64,000 nt of DNA from Paenibacillus montanisoli. Lineage in GTDB: Bacteria; Bacillota; Bacilli; Paenibacillales; Paenibacillaceae. Positions 42,134-51,019 of the stretch are shown one piece after another. The notes under the pieces were generated by a model that was not told the DNA's origin, made no database searches, and was given only the letters and a program-made list of their open reading frames with translations. Positions within the stretch are counted from its first letter, which is position 1; every line of letters begins with the position of its first letter. The position numbers and the translations under genes were made by a program. The DNA is taken from assembly GCF_003268025.1 (NCBI RefSeq), contig NZ_QLUW01000002.1:1-64000 (forward strand), read 5' to 3'.

Positions 42134-43231
42134 CTAGATGAACGCAGCCTGCCATTTATCCAATTCCCGTACAATGCGCAATGCAAATTCTACTTCATCA
42201 AGCATTCCCGACGCATGCCGCCGTGCTGCTTCCTCATCATCCAGCAAGGCAATCCACCCGCCGATGGACCAAAGCGGTTGCCGTGCGATCGCGAGCGGGA
42301 GAGCCATTCGTTCTATGATTGACAAGCGCTCGGACAACCCCTCATTATATGCGTCGATAAGATTTCGTAATCTGCTCAAACGCTTCTTCGAGACTGGTTC
42401 ATTGGCACAATCGAAGAAGTACAGTGTCAATGCAAGATCGTCGATTCGTGCACGTTCGCCCATGAAGTCAAAGTCGGCAACGAGTACGATGCGATCATTA
42501 CGGATGAATACATTCGTATCCCAGTAATCACCATGCACCACCTGCCGCGGAAGCATTGGGACAAGCTTTTGTTCACCCTCAAAGACCAAGTGAGCCAGTT
42601 CCTCTGCAGCCTCTGCGAGTCTGAGATGATTTGAGCTTTTCCATTCACGGATTCGTTCAGTGCCTCGCAGTGTCATGTCTATCGCTTTTTGCGGCTCGAT
42701 GTGATTTGCAAATAGCGGGCTCCTTCCTGCCGCGCTAAATTGTACTTCCTTAAGTATCGTATGAATCTGACCTAGCACTGGAAGTCCGAGCATTAAGTTG
42801 TCATATACAGCCATGCGGGCATCTTTCTCTACGTATTTCTCGACTTCTACAAGTCGCTCGTCAAACGTAATCCATTGGTGACCGTTCCGTGTTAAGATCA
42901 CTTCCGATGTTGGTACGCCGTTTACTTTAAGCGCTTGACGAGCGAGCTGGATGTCCGACAGTCTGGCTTCGGTAACGTACGGACGGTATACACGAACTAC
43001 ATAGCGGTTCTGGATATCTGTAACTAGCAAGTTCAAGGTATCTGATCCACCGAGGTCGGTGCCGTCTTCTAGGATATGCAGCCCAAAATAGTGACGCACT
43101 GCCTGAAACAGCTCTGCCGATGGTTGTGCGCGAAGACCGCGGACACCGCCTCCTGCATTATCCGTCACTGCTTTTTGGATATCTTTTCCGATTTCATGAT
43201 CCGTCAACGCACATTCATCCCCTTTATCCAT
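42134..43231 (-). CDS. phosphotransferase (APH / homoserine kinase-like fold)
   Basis: A 365-residue member of the aminoglycoside phosphotransferase/choline kinase-like superfamily. An N-lobe with NRYVVRVYRPYVTEA (phosphate-binding Arg/Lys side) is followed by a C-lobe with the Brenner motif VVHGDYWDTNVF and the metal-binding DFDFMGERARIDDLAL. It would phosphorylate a small molecule from ATP or GTP; the substrate is unknown. ATG 43231 has a weak ribosome site, while TTG at codon 9 has AAAGGGGATG upstream, so the true start may be later. It lies 25 bp after the CPT-like gene and is probably cotranscribed. Confidence 0.82.
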   Translation of the reverse strand: MDKGDECALTDHEIGKDIQKAVTDNAGGGVRGLRAQPSAELFQAVRHYFGLHILEDGTDLGGSDTLNLLVTDIQNRYVVRVYRPYVTEARLSDIQLARQALKVNGVPTSEVILTRNGHQWITFDERLVEVEKYVEKDARMAVYDNLMLGLPVLGQIHTILKEVQFSAAGRSPLFANHIEPQKAIDMTLRGTERIREWKSSNHLRLAEAAEELAHLVFEGEQKLVPMLPRQVVHGDYWDTNVFIRNDRIVLVADFDFMGERARIDDLALTLYFFDCANEPVSKKRLSRLRNLIDAYNEGLSERLSIIERMALPLAIARQPLWSIGGWIALLDDEEAARRHASGMLDEVEFALRIVRELDKWQAAFI

Positions 43232-43256
43232 CTCATTGCGATCATGAACGTATCAT

Positions 43257-43874
43257 TTATAAAGTCGCAATTTGCTTGAATGCGGAAAACGGTTCCCCCT
43301 CTTCGAGGCGCAGGCGTATTTTACCAGCACATTCTTCTGGACTTTGAACCGAGGTGTCGACTTCCAAGTCGTATATACCTGGCGTATGGACGGCATCCTG
43401 CCACAACCTCACCGGATAAGGGACGGTTCCATCCTTTTCGTAACCGGCCTTCCACGTTGCAATCCGCCGCTGCATCACAACCTCTATCGGGCACCTCACG
43501 CCCACAAACAAAACGGGAAGCCCGCTGAGAATTCGGGCACAATTGGGAAGAATCCCAAGCGGCGCAGAATATTCATCGTGATGACCAACATCAACGACAA
43601 CATTCAATCCAAGCCGGCTGTGCGCAGCAATGGACTCATACATGGCAACATACAGATTCGCAATAAGCGGCTCAAGGTCGGGGCGTTCTCCGCCAGGTCG
43701 TAGTCCGATTCCCGGCCGGAAGCGTTCGGGTGTCATCTGCATGAACAGATCCACCCCCATGTTCATCCACACCCCATCAAATCCATTTTGAATGACAGCG
43801 GCGATACTTGACTTGCCGGATCTTGGCGTTCCGTTTAAAATAACGATTTGACCAAGCGCTTTTTCTTTGCACAT
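43257..43874 (-). CDS. chloramphenicol phosphotransferase-like kinase
   Basis: A 205-residue P-loop kinase of the chloramphenicol 3-O-phosphotransferase (CPT) family. The Walker A is LNGTPRSGKSS and the catalytic-Asp region is WMNMGVDLFMQMTPE, as in CPT. A second conserved acidic motif, LNVVVDVGHHDEYS, and VGVRCPIEVVMQRR complete the fold. A perfect AAGGAGGA precedes ATG 43874. In Streptomyces CPT inactivates chloramphenicol; most homologues have untested substrates. The next gene, an APH-like phosphotransferase, lies 25 bp downstream, forming a two-kinase operon. Confidence 0.85.
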   Translation of the reverse strand: MCKEKALGQIVILNGTPRSGKSSIAAVIQNGFDGVWMNMGVDLFMQMTPERFRPGIGLRPGGERPDLEPLIANLYVAMYESIAAHSRLGLNVVVDVGHHDEYSAPLGILPNCARILSGLPVLFVGVRCPIEVVMQRRIATWKAGYEKDGTVPYPVRLWQDAVHTPGIYDLEVDTSVQSPEECAGKIRLRLEEGEPFSAFKQIATL

Positions 43875-43934
43875 CAGTTTATCCTCCTTCGCCTCGATAT
43901 CAAAAAAGTCCATATCTTGTACGGATAATTCACA

Positions 43935-43964
43935 TTGAAACCGTTACCATTTCAGCATTATAAT
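43935..43964 (+). promoter_or_regulatory. promoter with overlapping cre-like site
   Basis: TTGAAA (43935-43940), 18-nt spacer and TATAAT (43959-43964) form a good sigma-A promoter upstream of the sugar ABC genes. TGAAACCGTTACCA (43936-43949) matches the CcpA cre consensus except one base and covers the -35, so glucose repression is likely. Confidence 0.6.
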
Positions 43965-44041
43965 CTGCTTAACATCTTAGACTCTCACTAGTATTAACTA
44001 TAATTGGGTGATTTTCAATTTTGGAAGGGGTCGAGTGGGCA

Positions 44042-45343
44042 ATGAAGAAGACATGGAAGCTGACAGCCGGATCGATTGCAATTCTATCGATGACTCTCGC
44101 TGGATGTAGCAACTCTGGCGGATCCGATGGAGAAGTCATTACCCTGAAATGGAGCACATGGGGCAACCCCGGAGAATTGAAGCGCTTCTACGAATTGACG
44201 GATCAGTATAACAAAGATCACCCGAACGTAAAAGTGGAGCTCGTAGCCGTTCCTAATGACGGGTACGAGGAAAAGATCATTACGCAGCTTCAGGGCGGTA
44301 CGGCACCTGATGTTTTCTACGCAGGCGACCAGACGGTCGTCAAGCTGATCGCTAACGGCACGATTTCCGAGCTGACTCAAATGATGGACCAGCCGAGCAG
44401 CCCGATCAAAGCTTCTGATTTTGCCGATGGATTATGGGGCGGCGCCAAGAAGGGCGATCAAATCTTCGGCGTAACCGTCGACTGTAACCCGCTTGTCATG
44501 TACTACAATAAAAAAGTATTGGCGGATGCAGGCATTACCGAAGATCCGAACCAGCTGTATGAAGCGGGCCAGTGGAACTGGGCGAAGCTCTCCGAGTTGA
44601 CCGCGAAAATTAAAGCGGCCGGCAAATACGGCCTCGTACTGGAAGATTGGTCTTCCCCGATCTATTCCTGGGTAACGACGAACGGCGGTAAAGTGTACGA
44701 TCAAGAACAAGGCGGCCAATTCGTCGGCGATAAGGATCCAAAGACGATTGAGGCGTTCCAATACTTAGCCGACAACGTGAAGAACGAAAACTTCGTCTTC
44801 TCCGGCTCCCTGCCGAAGGGTCAAGGTCCGGATGCGATGTTTATGTCCAACCAAGTCGGTTTCGGCATCGCCGGCCGTTGGTGGGTACCGCAGTTCAATG
44901 CTAACACGGCGCTGCAGTATGATATCGTTCCGCTGCCTACGAATACCGGCAATAAAATGGAGCCAGCCGGCATCCCTACCGCTTATATGGTCATGAATAA
45001 AAAGACAGCTCATCCTGAGGAAGCCTATGCGTTCCTCTCCTACTTCGTATCCAAGGAAGGCCAACAGTTCCGTCTGAAAGGCGGCAATGCCGTTCCTTCC
45101 GTATCCGGAGTCGATGATCTGGTTCTCGATAAAGATGCACAGCCTGCGCATGCGCAATACTTCCTCGACGCTCGTGAAATCGGCTATGCGCTCTGGCCGT
45201 CGGAATCCGGCGTACCAGGCGCATCGGATGTCGTGAAGGATAACTACGACCTGCTCCTTCTCGGCAAGCAGGACGCAGAAACGACGCTGAAGAAGATGGC
45301 TGAAGGCGTGAATAAGAAAATCGCCGAAGCGGGCGGTAAATAA
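44042..45343 (+). CDS. sugar ABC transporter solute-binding lipoprotein
   Basis: A 433-residue extracellular solute-binding protein, family 1 (MalE-like). The lipobox LAGC (Cys22) is followed by a short Ser/Gly linker and a mature domain that opens with VITLKWSTWGNPGELKRFYE and includes QLQGGTAPDVFYAGDQTV and GFGIAGRWWVPQF. The start is ATG 44042 with GGAAGGGG upstream, not TTG 44021. It forms an operon with two permeases. No ATPase is encoded, so a shared MsmX-like ATPase is expected. The substrate is an oligo- or monosaccharide of unknown identity. Confidence 0.93.
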   Translation: MKKTWKLTAGSIAILSMTLAGCSNSGGSDGEVITLKWSTWGNPGELKRFYELTDQYNKDHPNVKVELVAVPNDGYEEKIITQLQGGTAPDVFYAGDQTVVKLIANGTISELTQMMDQPSSPIKASDFADGLWGGAKKGDQIFGVTVDCNPLVMYYNKKVLADAGITEDPNQLYEAGQWNWAKLSELTAKIKAAGKYGLVLEDWSSPIYSWVTTNGGKVYDQEQGGQFVGDKDPKTIEAFQYLADNVKNENFVFSGSLPKGQGPDAMFMSNQVGFGIAGRWWVPQFNANTALQYDIVPLPTNTGNKMEPAGIPTAYMVMNKKTAHPEEAYAFLSYFVSKEGQQFRLKGGNAVPSVSGVDDLVLDKDAQPAHAQYFLDAREIGYALWPSESGVPGASDVVKDNYDLLLLGKQDAETTLKKMAEGVNKKIAEAGGK

Positions 45344-45425
45344 CGGACTAATAACCATTGCTGAAGGGGAGGAATTCATTCCGCCCCTTCTCTACTATTC
45401 AATCCATGTATTCAGGAGGGCCACC

Positions 45426-46304
45426 ATGAATCCTAAACGATCGAATGCGATTTGGGGATTTGTCTTTATTGCACCGCAGCTGATTGGGCTTCTAGCGTTC
45501 TCACTAATCCCGCTCATTGCGGCCTTCGTGCTCAGCACGCTGGATTGGGACGGGTTTGGCGCAGCAGCTTTCATCGGAATCGACAACTTTACCTATGCTT
45601 TCAAAAATCCTGATTTTCAGAAAGCAATGACGAATACGTTGTATTTCTCCGTATTGACGGTTCCTATGGGCATCTTCCTCTCCTTGCTGACGGCTGTTGC
45701 CCTGAACAATGTGCGCATGCGCGTCGTCTATCGCTTGTTCTTCTTCATGCCCGTCGTGACGAGCTCCGTCGCGGTAGCCATCGTTTGGATGTGGCTGTTG
45801 AACGGAGATTTCGGCATCATCAATGTCCTGCTTAAGCTCACCTTTGGCATACAAGGACCGCAATGGCTGACCGATCTGCATCTTGTCCTCCCATCGCTGG
45901 CCATCGTGAGCATTTGGAAAGGCATCGGTTTTAATATGGTGCTGTTCCTCGCAGGTCTGCAGGGCATTTCCAAAGATTACTACGAGGCGTCGATGATCGA
46001 CGGCGCGACTAAGAACCAACAATTTTGGCGCATTACCCTGCCGCTTCTGTCGCCGACAACCCTGTTCGTGACCATCATTGCCGTCATCGACTCGTTTAAA
46101 GTGTTCGATACTGCTTTTGTTATGACGAGCGGAGGCCCGGCAAAAGCAAGCTATACGATGGTCTACCATCTCTACGAGCTGGCCTTCAAAAATTTCCAAT
46201 TCGGCAAGAGCTCGGCTGCTGCAGTCGTTCTGTTCGTCATTATACTGTTCTTCACGCTGCTGCAAACTCATTTGTCCCGCAAATGGGTACATTACGCTGA
46301 CTAA
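45426..46304 (+). CDS. sugar ABC transporter permease (MalF-type)
   Basis: A 292-residue CUT1 permease with six membrane helices: start AIWGFVFIAPQLIGLLAF, EAA loop YYEASMIDGATKNQQFWRITLPLL. It pairs with the MalG-type permease that starts 16 bp after its stop. AGGAGGG precedes ATG 45426. It carries the substrate delivered by the binding protein at 44042-45343. Confidence 0.94.
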   Translation: MNPKRSNAIWGFVFIAPQLIGLLAFSLIPLIAAFVLSTLDWDGFGAAAFIGIDNFTYAFKNPDFQKAMTNTLYFSVLTVPMGIFLSLLTAVALNNVRMRVVYRLFFFMPVVTSSVAVAIVWMWLLNGDFGIINVLLKLTFGIQGPQWLTDLHLVLPSLAIVSIWKGIGFNMVLFLAGLQGISKDYYEASMIDGATKNQQFWRITLPLLSPTTLFVTIIAVIDSFKVFDTAFVMTSGGPAKASYTMVYHLYELAFKNFQFGKSSAAAVVLFVIILFFTLLQTHLSRKWVHYAD

Positions 46305-46319
46305 GGAGGGTGGATGCTA

Positions 46320-47210
46320 ATGAATACGGTTAAGACGGAGCCGGTTCAAGCGCTTCAGAAGCGTACCCAGCACCGCGCTCCTCATTTGAAGCTGGATATC
46401 TCTAAACTCGTACTCCACCTTGTGTTGATCATCGTCTCGACCATTATGATTGCGCCATTTTTATGGATGGTGTTCAGCGGTTTGAAGGATATATCCCAAA
46501 TCTTCATCGTCCCGCCTACCCTGTTCCCGCATCCGTGGTACTGGGAAAACATCCATCGTTCGTTAACGGCGATGCCATTCGACAAAGCTTATTTCAACAG
46601 TGCATACATCTCGGTATCGATCGTCATCGGACAGCTGCTCACCTGCTCCATGGCCGCATACGCGTTTGCCAAAATCAACTTTCCGATGCGCAACCTTCTG
46701 TTCATCGTCTTCCTGTCCATGTTGATGGTGCCTGAGCAGGTTACAATCGTGCCGCTTTATATCATTCTTAAAAACCTCGGCTGGCTGGATACGCATCTTT
46801 CGCTGATCGTTCCCGATTCGTTGTTCAGCGCGTTCGGCGTATTTTTGCTTCGTCAGTTCTTTCTTGGCATTCCGCGCGACTTGTCCGAGTCCGCTTATGT
46901 GGATGGGGCCAATATGTGGACGATCTACTGGCGCATTATGATTCCGCTCGTCAAGCCGGCATTGGCCGCTCTTGCCATCATCGCTTTTCTTGGTACGTGG
47001 AACAATTTCTTTAGACCGGTTATTTTCCTTAGCACGACGGACAATTATACCGTTCCGCTCATGCTGAGCACGTTCAAAGGCTTGTACGTTACCGACTGGA
47101 CGCTTATGATGTCTGGCTCAACGATTGCCGTGCTGCCTGTCCTTCTGGTTTACCTGCTTCTTCAACGCTATATTATTGAAGGCATTACGATGACGGGCAT
47201 TAAGGGTTAA
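46320..47210 (+). CDS. sugar ABC transporter permease (MalG-type)
   Basis: A 296-residue CUT1 permease with six helices, EAA loop LSESAYVDGANMWTIYWRIMIPLV and the C-terminal QRYIIEGITMTGIKG tail typical of MalG-like proteins. ATG 46320 is preferred over ATG 46314 because AAGGAGGG is too close to the latter. Its 3' end overlaps the 3' end of the convergent AraC gene by 11 bp, with no room for a terminator. Confidence 0.94.
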   Translation: MNTVKTEPVQALQKRTQHRAPHLKLDISKLVLHLVLIIVSTIMIAPFLWMVFSGLKDISQIFIVPPTLFPHPWYWENIHRSLTAMPFDKAYFNSAYISVSIVIGQLLTCSMAAYAFAKINFPMRNLLFIVFLSMLMVPEQVTIVPLYIILKNLGWLDTHLSLIVPDSLFSAFGVFLLRQFFLGIPRDLSESAYVDGANMWTIYWRIMIPLVKPALAALAIIAFLGTWNNFFRPVIFLSTTDNYTVPLMLSTFKGLYVTDWTLMMSGSTIAVLPVLLVYLLLQRYIIEGITMTGIKG

Positions 47211-48063
47211 CGTAAATGTATGTATTGATGGGGTATTTCTCGTCAATGCTCTCTTCGTACACGATATGATTGTCGCTCGGAGTCGCGTATTTGCCTCTGT
47301 AAGCGGAAGCGGAAATTCCGAAATAAGCGGCGAATGTTCGGGAGAAGTAATGATTTTCGGAGTATCCGCACTGAGCGGCAATCTCATTAATGCTAAGCGT
47401 GCTGTGCCGCAAGCTGTACGCCGCGCGCTCAAGCCTCATCTGTGTAATCATTTGGCGAACCGGAATGCCTACTTCCTTTGCAAACAACCGCGATAAGTGC
47501 TCGGGCGACAGCTTGCAATGCTTTGCGATATCCGACACTGTAATGGGACTGACCAAATGGTTACGCATATATTTGAGTGCCTTGCTCACAATCAGGGAAT
47601 AAGAGGAACCGGCAACGGTTTCTTTTTGTTTGTTGTTCAACTGATTCAGCTCATGCAGCAGTGCAGCGAGCAGGATGCTGCTCCGGCCTCTGTCTTTGTC
47701 CCAATAAGATACTTCTAACAAATGACGAATGAGCTGCTCTTGAAAGCCGCCTTCGCGGATTGGAATCATGTCCGGTCCATTCTCGCTTAACAGCTCCAAG
47801 CTGAACGACCCGTCGACGCTAAAGTGAAGAAACTGATGCCTAGTGGCGGATGTTTCACTGAATAGATAGCTATGCGTCACACCTGCCCTCGTAATAATCC
47901 AACAAGGACGGTCAATGGTATAGGATCGATCAGCAATTCGGTAGATTGTTCCTGTTCCTAACGGAAAAAAAACGAGTTCATGCTGCTCTAATACACGCTT
48001 ATCCAGCTTCCAGCTGCGCCTAACAACGAAATCACCGCAAAGATGAAGCAAAGGCAGATTCAT
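47200..48063 (-). CDS. AraC family transcriptional regulator
   Basis: A 287-residue AraC-type regulator. The N-terminal cupin-like sugar-binding domain (ELVFFPLGTGTIYRIADRSY, WIITRAGVTHSYLF) is followed by the C-terminal double helix-turn-helix (TVSDIAKHCKLSPEHLSRLF and INEIAAQCGYSENHYFSRTF). Its position, convergent with and overlapping the sugar ABC operon, suggests that it regulates the transporter. ATG 48063 has AGGAGTTG upstream. Confidence 0.92.
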   Translation of the reverse strand: MNLPLLHLCGDFVVRRSWKLDKRVLEQHELVFFPLGTGTIYRIADRSYTIDRPCWIITRAGVTHSYLFSETSATRHQFLHFSVDGSFSLELLSENGPDMIPIREGGFQEQLIRHLLEVSYWDKDRGRSSILLAALLHELNQLNNKQKETVAGSSYSLIVSKALKYMRNHLVSPITVSDIAKHCKLSPEHLSRLFAKEVGIPVRQMITQMRLERAAYSLRHSTLSINEIAAQCGYSENHYFSRTFAAYFGISASAYRGKYATPSDNHIVYEESIDEKYPINTYIYVNP

Positions 48064-48182
48064 CCTGACATCAACTCCTATTCGTCAATTAGCCCTTCCA
48101 GTAATGTAATTGTAAGCGATTTCGCTAAAAGTTTAAATATAGTGACAGAACTATATATGAAATGCGAAAATTCGACAAAATA

Positions 48183-48221
48183 AACAAGCCTCCCCCGGTA
48201 TGCAGCCGGAGGAGGCTTGTT
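48183..48221 (-). terminator. orphan terminator-like hairpin upstream of the AraC gene
   Basis: AACAAGCCTCC/GGAGGCTTGTT arms with an inner GG...CC are followed by TTTATTTT on the minus strand. It lies between the AraC and methyltransferase genes, with no minus-strand gene in front of it until 49116. It may be left from before the methyltransferase gene arrived. Confidence 0.6.
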
Positions 48222-48306
48222 TCAGAGATCGTCCAAGCATGTCCTGCTAGACTTGAATAAATTAACAGATGAGTAAGCGTTTATTCAACGTAGAGGAGTG
48301 ATTCTA

Positions 48307-49038
48307 TTGGACAATCCGCTTATCCAACATGCTGTTAAAAATAACTTTTACCTAAAAAGCGGTTATAAATCCAGAAAAGAACCTGCCTATTATTATGGGA
48401 CTGGGGAAAACGGTATTTCTCAGCCTCAGGTTTATGTTTTAGCACACTATTTAGGAATGAAGCTAGGCTGTAAGTATGTTATCGATATTGGCTGCAGCAC
48501 GGCTATAAAATTAATACAATTATATCCCGATTTCCGTATTATCGGCATCGATTATGGTGAAAATCTGCAGATCTGCACGAACAGTTATCCATACGGAACA
48601 TGGATTGAACATAATCTTGACCGTCCTCAGAAGCTGCAAATACAAGATTCGATCTTAAAAGATTCGATTATTATTTGCGCAGATGTGATTGAACATTTGG
48701 TTAATCCGGCTTATTTGTTATGGAATCTCAAAAAGATGATGGAGTTCTCTCCCGTATGTCTGCTGTCGACTCCGGAAAGAGACATTGTACGAGGAATGGA
48801 TGAGTTTGGTCCGCCTAAAAACTCCTGCCATGTACGAGAATGGAATCTATCTGAACTCAACCATTTATTTCATTCCTTGGAATTTAATATTAAATATACG
48901 GGGTTAACCGTATCCGTTAATTGGAGTGACGCCAGAAGAACATCATTACTTGTACTGGGAAATAACGATCCCTCGGATTCTAGATCGGCAATGCTTGATT
49001 CTTCGGAAGTTCGGGCTAATATGGATAGCATCATTTAA
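48307..49038 (+). CDS. class I SAM-dependent methyltransferase-like protein
   Basis: A protein of about 243 residues with a Rossmann-type SAM-binding core: motif I YVIDIGCSTAIKLIQLY, motif II RIIGIDYGENL, an ICADVIEHLVNPAYLLWNL segment typical of methyltransferase type 11/23, and CLLSTPERDIVRG. The start is most likely TTG 48307, with AGGAG about 9 nt upstream; GTG 48298 overlaps the ribosome site. The gene is visibly richer in A+T than its neighbours and stands alone on the plus strand between minus-strand genes. This suggests acquisition by transfer. Similar enzymes occur in glycosylation and natural-product clusters, but the substrate is unknown. Confidence 0.8.
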   Translation: MDNPLIQHAVKNNFYLKSGYKSRKEPAYYYGTGENGISQPQVYVLAHYLGMKLGCKYVIDIGCSTAIKLIQLYPDFRIIGIDYGENLQICTNSYPYGTWIEHNLDRPQKLQIQDSILKDSIIICADVIEHLVNPAYLLWNLKKMMEFSPVCLLSTPERDIVRGMDEFGPPKNSCHVREWNLSELNHLFHSLEFNIKYTGLTVSVNWSDARRTSLLVLGNNDPSDSRSAMLDSSEVRANMDSII

Positions 49039-49050
49039 GCGTTTAAAAAG

Positions 49051-49083
49051 AAGCCCCGCCCAAACACTTGTATAGGCGGGGTT
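49051..49083. terminator. bidirectional terminator
   Basis: CCCCGCC/GGCGGGG stem with a 14-nt loop between the convergent methyltransferase and ABC permease genes, with a T-run on the minus strand (CTTCTTTTT). Confidence 0.75.
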
Positions 49084-49115
49084 ATCTCATGGAATGGCCG
49101 AAATGGCACTCTCGT

Positions 49116-50060
49116 CTATGCGGCCACGTCTCTTCGGGTGAAGACCGCCCATGCAACCAAATTAAATAAGAGGTAATAAACAGCCAGCACCTTGATGGAG
49201 AATGCGAGCGTCATCCCTTCCTGATAAGGCCTTCCGCTCAGGTACTGCGATAAACTGATATTGGCAAACAGCATATATTTGCTCCAATCGTAAGACTGCA
49301 GCAGCTCCATCAGAATGGAACCTGCGAACAAGGCAAAGATGGAGAAGCCGATCGCCATTGTGCTGCTGCGGAATGCGGAAGAGATCATGAATGCCATGGT
49401 GACGAATATGATCGTGGAGACCCCATTGAGCAAATACGTTTGCCATAAGTTCGCGACCATGTTCTTCTGGACGATTTGCCCTTCAGAGTTAACGGTCAAT
49501 AGAGGCAAATCCATATTCCCGAACTGGTAAAGCAGTCCGTTCACGAGTATAGATACGATGAACAATATAATGAGCAGCGCGAAACCGAACATGATCATGG
49601 ATATATATTTAGACACTAGAATTTTGAACCGGTTTGCCGGCCGAATGAGCAGCAGCTTGATCGTACCGGTGGCGAACTCGCCTGCCAAGCTGTCACCTGC
49701 AATAATAACCGTAAATAATGTAATCAAGATGACCAGCTGCGCGGAACCGTTAATGCCTTCCCACATCGTGCTATCCGTGGGGCGAATCTGATGCTCTAAC
49801 CGATAATCATTCACCATCTTAGCTTCTTCGAAATACGCTTTGCTTTCCGGATCCAGATCCGGATCGCTCAGTCTCTTATCAAAGACTTGGTTTTCCTCCG
49901 TCACCTGCTGCTGCCATGTGGTCGTTTTCGCTTCTTTGCCGTCGTAATACCATTCGACGAAGCTGCCGATGAGGACCGCAATGACCATAAGCCCGATCAT
50001 AATCCAAGTCCGCGGGCGGCGGTATACCTTCATATTTTCATTGAGAACCAAATTAACCAA
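49116..50060 (-). CDS. ABC transporter permease (ABC-2 type)
   Basis: A 314-residue ABC-2-type membrane protein with a cytoplasmic N-terminus, a first helix (about 17-33), a large extracytoplasmic loop and five further helices. SLAGEFATGTIKLLLIRPANR is the typical cytoplasmic coupling region of BcrB/NatB-like exporters. The TTG start at 50060 overlaps the ATPase gene by 8 nt. It is the final gene of the GntR-ABC operon. It probably extrudes a peptide, antibiotic or lipid; the cargo is unknown. Confidence 0.88.
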   Translation of the reverse strand: MVNLVLNENMKVYRRPRTWIMIGLMVIAVLIGSFVEWYYDGKEAKTTTWQQQVTEENQVFDKRLSDPDLDPESKAYFEEAKMVNDYRLEHQIRPTDSTMWEGINGSAQLVILITLFTVIIAGDSLAGEFATGTIKLLLIRPANRFKILVSKYISMIMFGFALLIILFIVSILVNGLLYQFGNMDLPLLTVNSEGQIVQKNMVANLWQTYLLNGVSTIIFVTMAFMISSAFRSSTMAIGFSIFALFAGSILMELLQSYDWSKYMLFANISLSQYLSGRPYQEGMTLAFSIKVLAVYYLLFNLVAWAVFTRRDVAA

Positions 50061-50982
50061 TTTGCTCGCCCCCTGTCATTTCCAAGAATCGATCTTCCAG
50101 CGATTGGCGTACGGCGCGGGCACCATAAATACTGATATTGAGCTTCATCAGATGCGTTAAAATGTCCGGTATCCGGTCACGCTCGGTGATGACCTCCATC
50201 CCCTCCGGAACGGCTTTCGCATCCTTGACGCCGGCCATGCTCCGAATGCCCTCAATAATCTCTTCGTCCGGCGAGGCTTCAATGAGGTAAGTCTGCGTAC
50301 GATCGTTTGATCCGATGAAATCTTCGATCAATTTCACATCCACCAGCTTGCCTTGCTTCAGAATCGCCACCCGGTCGCACATCAGCTCCATCTCGGATAA
50401 TAAATGACTGGAAACGATAACGGTAATCCCCTCTGTCCGGGTCAAATAGCGCAGGTAGTCGCGCAGCTCGCGAATGCCCGCCGGGTCAAGCCCGTTTGTC
50501 GGCTCATCCAGGATCAGCAGCGAAGGTCTGTGCAGCAGTGCCTGGGCGACACCCAGACGCTGGCGCATGCCCAGCGAGTATTTCTTCACTTTATCGTGAA
50601 TCCGATTCTCCAGCTTGACCAGCCTTACCACTTCATCGATCCGTTCTTTGGTCACCCCCGGCACCATGCGAGCGTAATGGATTAAATTGCGATAACCGCT
50701 CAAAAACTTGTACATTTCCGGATTTTCTACAATGGCTCCGACATGGCGGATGGCTTGCTCAAACTCACTCTTAATATTTTTCCCTTTAATGATAATCTCG
50801 CCTTTGGTAATCGACATCAAACCGACCATCATGCGGATCGTCGTCGTCTTCCCCGCTCCGTTCGGACCCAAAAATCCGAAGATTTCTCCTTGCGGTACGT
50901 CAAAAGTTAGATTGTCGATAATCGTTGTACGTCCGATACGCTTCGTCACATTTCGTAAGCTTACGACCGATTCATTGCTCAT
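50053..50982 (-). CDS. ABC transporter ATP-binding protein (BcrA-like)
   Basis: A 309-residue ABC ATPase of the DRA/bacitracin-export type. Walker A is GPNGAGKTTT, the signature KKYSLGMRQRLG, Walker B LLILDEPTNGLDP and the switch His is in SSHLL. A roughly 90-residue C-terminal extension follows, as in BcrA. The start ATG 50982 is preferred to upstream codons (AAAGGGAG before it). It is partnered with the downstream permease, with which it overlaps. Confidence 0.92.
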   Translation of the reverse strand: MSNESVVSLRNVTKRIGRTTIIDNLTFDVPQGEIFGFLGPNGAGKTTTIRMMVGLMSITKGEIIIKGKNIKSEFEQAIRHVGAIVENPEMYKFLSGYRNLIHYARMVPGVTKERIDEVVRLVKLENRIHDKVKKYSLGMRQRLGVAQALLHRPSLLILDEPTNGLDPAGIRELRDYLRYLTRTEGITVIVSSHLLSEMELMCDRVAILKQGKLVDVKLIEDFIGSNDRTQTYLIEASPDEEIIEGIRSMAGVKDAKAVPEGMEVITERDRIPDILTHLMKLNISIYGARAVRQSLEDRFLEMTGGEQIG

Positions 50983-51019
50983 GCGTCGCATCTCCCTTTT
51001 TTTCACTAAAAATTTTAAT

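Noticed and set aside
45504..46292. 262-residue minus-strand ORF opposite the MalF-type permease
   Set aside because: A shadow frame rich in Gln, His and Arg, as expected from the complement of a membrane protein gene.
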